The notes beneath the pieces were generated by a model. It saw only the letters and a list, made by a program, of their open reading frames with translations, did no database searches and had not been told where the DNA came from. 6,998 nt of DNA. Origin: Candidatus Omnitrophota bacterium (GTDB lineage: Bacteria; Omnitrophota; Omnitrophia; Omnitrophales; JACROU01). The position numbers and the translations under genes were made by a program. The DNA lies in assembly GCA_016206875.1 (NCBI GenBank), contig JACQQR010000201.1, positions 1-6,998 of the forward strand, written 5' to 3'. Within the stretch, counting starts at the first letter, position 1. Every line of letters starts with the position of its first letter. Of this stretch, positions 5,133-6,998 are shown piece after piece.

Positions 5133-5759
5133 TCAGCTATTCTTTATTTTCTCCAGCAAACAATTGCACACGAGCTGAGCCAGCGCTAAATGCCACGATT
5201 CTACAATCTGTGTGTTGGGAAAAGGAACAATGGAGCAAATATCGCAAACATCTTTCATCGCCCCGCCGTCAAAACCGCTGAAGCCTATGGTGATACATCC
5301 ATGCTCCTTCGCCACCTGGAACGCCTTTAACAAATTCTGAGACCACAATCCGGCCTTGTCACGCCCCGAACCGCCGTGCACACTAAATCCAATCAACGCA
5401 TCGCCGGGCTTGACGAAATTGAGGAGCTGTTCCGAATACAGATTATCAAAACCGTTGTCGTTGACGAGCGCGGTAATCAACGAGGGATTATCCGTGAACC
5501 CGAGCACTTTCAAACGCTTTTTGCCGGGCACCACCGTACATTTTCCCATGTCATTGACAATATGGGAAGCGTTGGAAGAGGAGCCGCCGTTTCCCATTAA
5601 ATACACCGTGCCGCCTTTTTTCCAAACTTCAAAGAGCGCATCCGTAATTTTTTCTATTGTATCAAATGAAATTTGATCGGCCGACTGCTTCATGGCCTCC
5701 ATGTACCATTGAATATATTCGCCGGTGGTTTTCTTATCTTGACTGAACGTTGTGCTCAT
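5133..5759 (-). CDS. gmhA: SIS-domain sugar-phosphate isomerase, GmhA-like (sedoheptulose 7-phosphate isomerase), divergent
   Basis: This 208-residue single SIS-domain protein is predicted to convert sedoheptulose 7-phosphate to D-glycero-D-manno-heptose 7-phosphate in the cytosol. The phosphate loop GNGGSSSNASH is at residues 56-66 and the C-terminal helix VESWHLALAQLVC at 186-198, in the usual GmhA order. I chose the ATG at 5759 because AAGGAG lies 7 nt upstream. A longer frame back to 5843 would run deep into the kinase gene and adds a basic, unconserved leader. Compared with E. coli GmhA as I remember it, the residue matching Glu65 is Asp70. The Gln172/His180 positions appear as Glu187 and Gln195, and the TSGNS loop is replaced by VHGGSGRDKAG (127-137). 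It is therefore a divergent subfamily, and pathway context carries part of the assignment. A DiaA-type non-enzymatic protein or an isomerase for another sugar is possible. Confidence 0.75.
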   Translation of the reverse strand: MSTTFSQDKKTTGEYIQWYMEAMKQSADQISFDTIEKITDALFEVWKKGGTVYLMGNGGSSSNASHIVNDMGKCTVVPGKKRLKVLGFTDNPSLITALVNDNGFDNLYSEQLLNFVKPGDALIGFSVHGGSGRDKAGLWSQNLLKAFQVAKEHGCITIGFSGFDGGAMKDVCDICSIVPFPNTQIVESWHLALAQLVCNCLLEKIKNS

Positions 5760-6822
5760 GCATGTTCTCCTTAAAAGGGCGAGCCCCCTGCGGGGACGGT
5801 CCCAAATGTTCCTGTTCGTATTTTTTATCTTCTGTGTCATCAATTAAAATCTTGGCTCCCTCAAACTCAAACCGGTAGTACAGTTCCGGCATCTCCTCTT
5901 TTTGCATGAGCGCGCGCACCCCCGCCCGTGAAACTTCCGTGGGACAATAGAACAAAATATAGCCGCCGCCGCCGGCGCCAATCAACTTTCCGCCGGTGGC
6001 GCCCAGTTCCAAGGCCTTCTCATAAATCTGATTGACGCGGCCGGTTGAGATTTGATCGGAAAGCCTTTTCTTGGCCTGCCAGTGCTCGTTCAACACGCCG
6101 CCGTACTCGTCCAAATCGCCGCCGGTCAAAAGCTGTTCGGTCTTCAGGCCCAATTCCTTGATGAAATGAAGGCTGGAAAGCGTGTCTCCTTTAGCGCAAA
6201 TTCCTTCGATTAATTTATTTTGTACGTTCGGCGAATTACGGCGAATGCCCGTGTAAAAAATCAGCGTATTCTCTTCTAATCTGCGCACATTCTGGTTGGA
6301 AATGTCCAAAGGAGTGGGATGGACACGCCCGTCTTTGGCGATGATAAAACGTGTGATGCCTCCGAAAGCCGCGATATATTGATCCTGCTTGCCGCCGGCC
6401 TCCTGCAAAATTTCGCGCTCGATTTTAACGGCGGTTTCTGCCAGCTCATAGCGCGTCAGTTGAATGCCTTTGTACGCGGCCAACACCAAAATCAAGCCCA
6501 CCGTGAAACTCGAAGAAGTGCCCAGCCCCGTATCGGATGGAATATCGGCAAAAGAGATGATTTCGATTCCGCCGCCTTGAATATCAAAATATTTCATGGC
6601 TGCCCCAACCACCGGATGCTTGACTTCCTCCGAACTCAACACAATTTCTTTTTTGGAATAACAAAGGCGTATATTTTTTTCAAAATGCTTGTGAATTACG
6701 ATGTAAATATATTGATTGAGCGCCGCGCTCAGAAGAAAACCGCCGTGCTCGCTGTAATATTCTTTAACATCCGTGCCGCCGCCGCCTAAGCAAACCCGGA
6801 TGGGCGCCCTTGCGATAATCAT
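5734..6822 (-). CDS. hddA: GHMP kinase, D-glycero-alpha-D-manno-heptose 7-phosphate kinase (HddA-like)
   Basis: The 362-residue cytosolic GHMP-family kinase probably phosphorylates D-glycero-D-manno-heptose 7-phosphate at C1, giving the alpha-1,7-bisphosphate on the way to GDP-heptose. The N-terminus has the substrate motif RAPIRVCLGGGGTD (residues 5-18). Motif 2, PSDTGLGTSSSF (95-106), is the phosphate-binding loop. GGKQDQYIAAFGG (143-155) carries the likely catalytic Asp147, and motif 3, GATGGKLIGAGGGG, is at 274-287. These features are typical of HddA and close sugar kinases such as fucokinase-type proteins. The adjacent isomerase, phosphatase and nucleotidyltransferase genes favour HddA. 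The start overlaps the upstream stop (ATGA). After about residue 335 a low-complexity tail (GPSPQGARPF, then ENMHEHNVQSR) runs through the Shine-Dalgarno of the next gene and overlaps it by 26 nt. The tail is probably a recent extension and not part of the fold. Confidence 0.85.
   Translation of the reverse strand: MIIARAPIRVCLGGGGTDVKEYYSEHGGFLLSAALNQYIYIVIHKHFEKNIRLCYSKKEIVLSSEEVKHPVVGAAMKYFDIQGGGIEIISFADIPSDTGLGTSSSFTVGLILVLAAYKGIQLTRYELAETAVKIEREILQEAGGKQDQYIAAFGGITRFIIAKDGRVHPTPLDISNQNVRRLEENTLIFYTGIRRNSPNVQNKLIEGICAKGDTLSSLHFIKELGLKTEQLLTGGDLDEYGGVLNEHWQAKKRLSDQISTGRVNQIYEKALELGATGGKLIGAGGGGYILFYCPTEVSRAGVRALMQKEEMPELYYRFEFEGAKILIDDTEDKKYEQEHLGPSPQGARPFKENMHEHNVQSR
5767..5772 (-). promoter_or_regulatory. 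Shine-Dalgarno that fixes the gmhA start
   Basis: AAGGAG on the minus strand lies 7 nt before the ATG at 5759 and inside the last codons of hddA. It is the strongest ribosome binding site in the window and decides for the 208-residue form of the isomerase. Confidence 0.8.
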
Positions 6823-6998
6823 GAGCGCGCCGCCATTTGCTCGCTCAAGGGAAGCTTGGCCTCGGCTAGGTCTTTGGCTCCGAAAAGAGCCTTTCCGTCC
6901 ATTTCCGGATCTTTTTCTATATCAAAGACGGCCAACAAAGTGGGCGCCATATCCAAAATAGCGGGATTCGCCAGGGGAACTTTCCGGTTGATCAACAG
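6819..6998 (-). CDS. Alkaline phosphatase/sulfatase-superfamily protein, C-terminal fragment
   Basis: Only the last 59 residues are inside the window; the gene continues past the right edge. The readable part contains PAILDMAPTLLAVFDIEKD followed by MDGKALFG. This matches the closing segment common in the alkaline phosphatase, type I phosphodiesterase and sulfatase superfamily (D-[IM]-APT-[IL]-L-..-[LF]-G/DI, then DG+.L), which packs behind the metal site. The metal ligands and catalytic Thr/Ser/Cys would lie upstream and cannot be seen, so substrate and localisation are unknown. Its TGA stop overlaps the ATG of the kinase gene in an ATGA junction, so the two are very probably co-transcribed and translationally coupled. 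A role in modifying or hydrolysing a phosphorylated or sulfated glycan or lipid would fit the operon but is a guess. Superfamily assignment is moderately secure; the specific function is open. Confidence 0.7.
   Translation of the reverse strand: MLINRKVPLANPAILDMAPTLLAVFDIEKDPEMDGKALFGAKDLAEAKLPLSEQMAARS

Noticed and set aside
5760..5843. Longer N-terminus for the GmhA-like protein starting at 5843
   Set aside because: It would overlap the kinase by more than 100 nt, adds a basic sequence not seen in GmhA, and ignores the strong AAGGAG before 5759.
6319..6789. Open frame of 156 codons on the plus strand
   Set aside because: It is antisense to the conserved GHMP kinase motifs and shows no family signature or ribosome binding site.

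Overview
The window is a stretch of one tightly packed, minus-strand sugar-nucleotide operon from a bacterium. Nine coding regions account for almost all of it, one of them cut by the right edge. No gene is supported on the plus strand, and there is no RNA gene, CRISPR array or transposase. The organism is probably an uncultivated Gram-negative-type bacterium. The GC-rich hairpin repeats that encode peptides such as LDSRFRGND and LPAGR are, from memory, frequent in candidate phyla such as Omnitrophota and in some Nitrospirota or Deltaproteobacteria. That placement is an inference and is weak.

In the direction of transcription (right to left) the order is: the C-terminus of an alkaline-phosphatase/sulfatase-superfamily protein (6819-6998); HddA-like heptose-7-phosphate kinase (5734-6822); GmhA-like sugar-phosphate isomerase (5133-5759); a small transaldolase (4354-5007); HddC-like nucleotidyltransferase (3524-4222); GmhB-like HAD phosphatase (2823-3527); a family 2 glycosyltransferase (2070-2819); RfbF-like glucose-1-phosphate cytidylyltransferase (1144-1956); and an RfbG-like sugar-nucleotide 4,6-dehydratase (56-1141).

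The genes read as two modules. Module 1 can make GDP-D-glycero-alpha-D-manno-heptose: transaldolase supplies sedoheptulose 7-phosphate, the isomerase converts it to heptose 7-phosphate, HddA adds the 1-phosphate, GmhB removes the 7-phosphate, and HddC adds GMP from GTP. Module 2 would convert glucose 1-phosphate to CDP-glucose and then CDP-4-keto-6-deoxyglucose, the entry to deoxy- and dideoxyhexoses. The glycosyltransferase lies between them. The likely product is a heptose- and deoxyhexose-containing surface glycan (O-antigen, capsule or S-layer glycan).

The second story is the repeats. The coding junctions are otherwise overlapping or 2-3 nt apart. The three larger gaps (about 110-130 nt) are each filled largely by a hairpin repeat. 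Three genes (dehydratase, glycosyltransferase, HAD phosphatase) also end inside repeats, so their C-terminal tails are repeat-encoded. At least two larger repeat families are present: an approximately 85-bp double-hairpin family with GTCATTCCCGC ends, and an approximately 100-bp family built from CCCTCTCCC/GGGAGAGGG hairpins. Two kinds of much smaller palindromic elements (about 20 bp and about 28 bp) are nested inside some copies, the 28-bp kind each time at a hairpin apex after a T run. This nested, apex-targeted arrangement is the least ordinary thing in the window.
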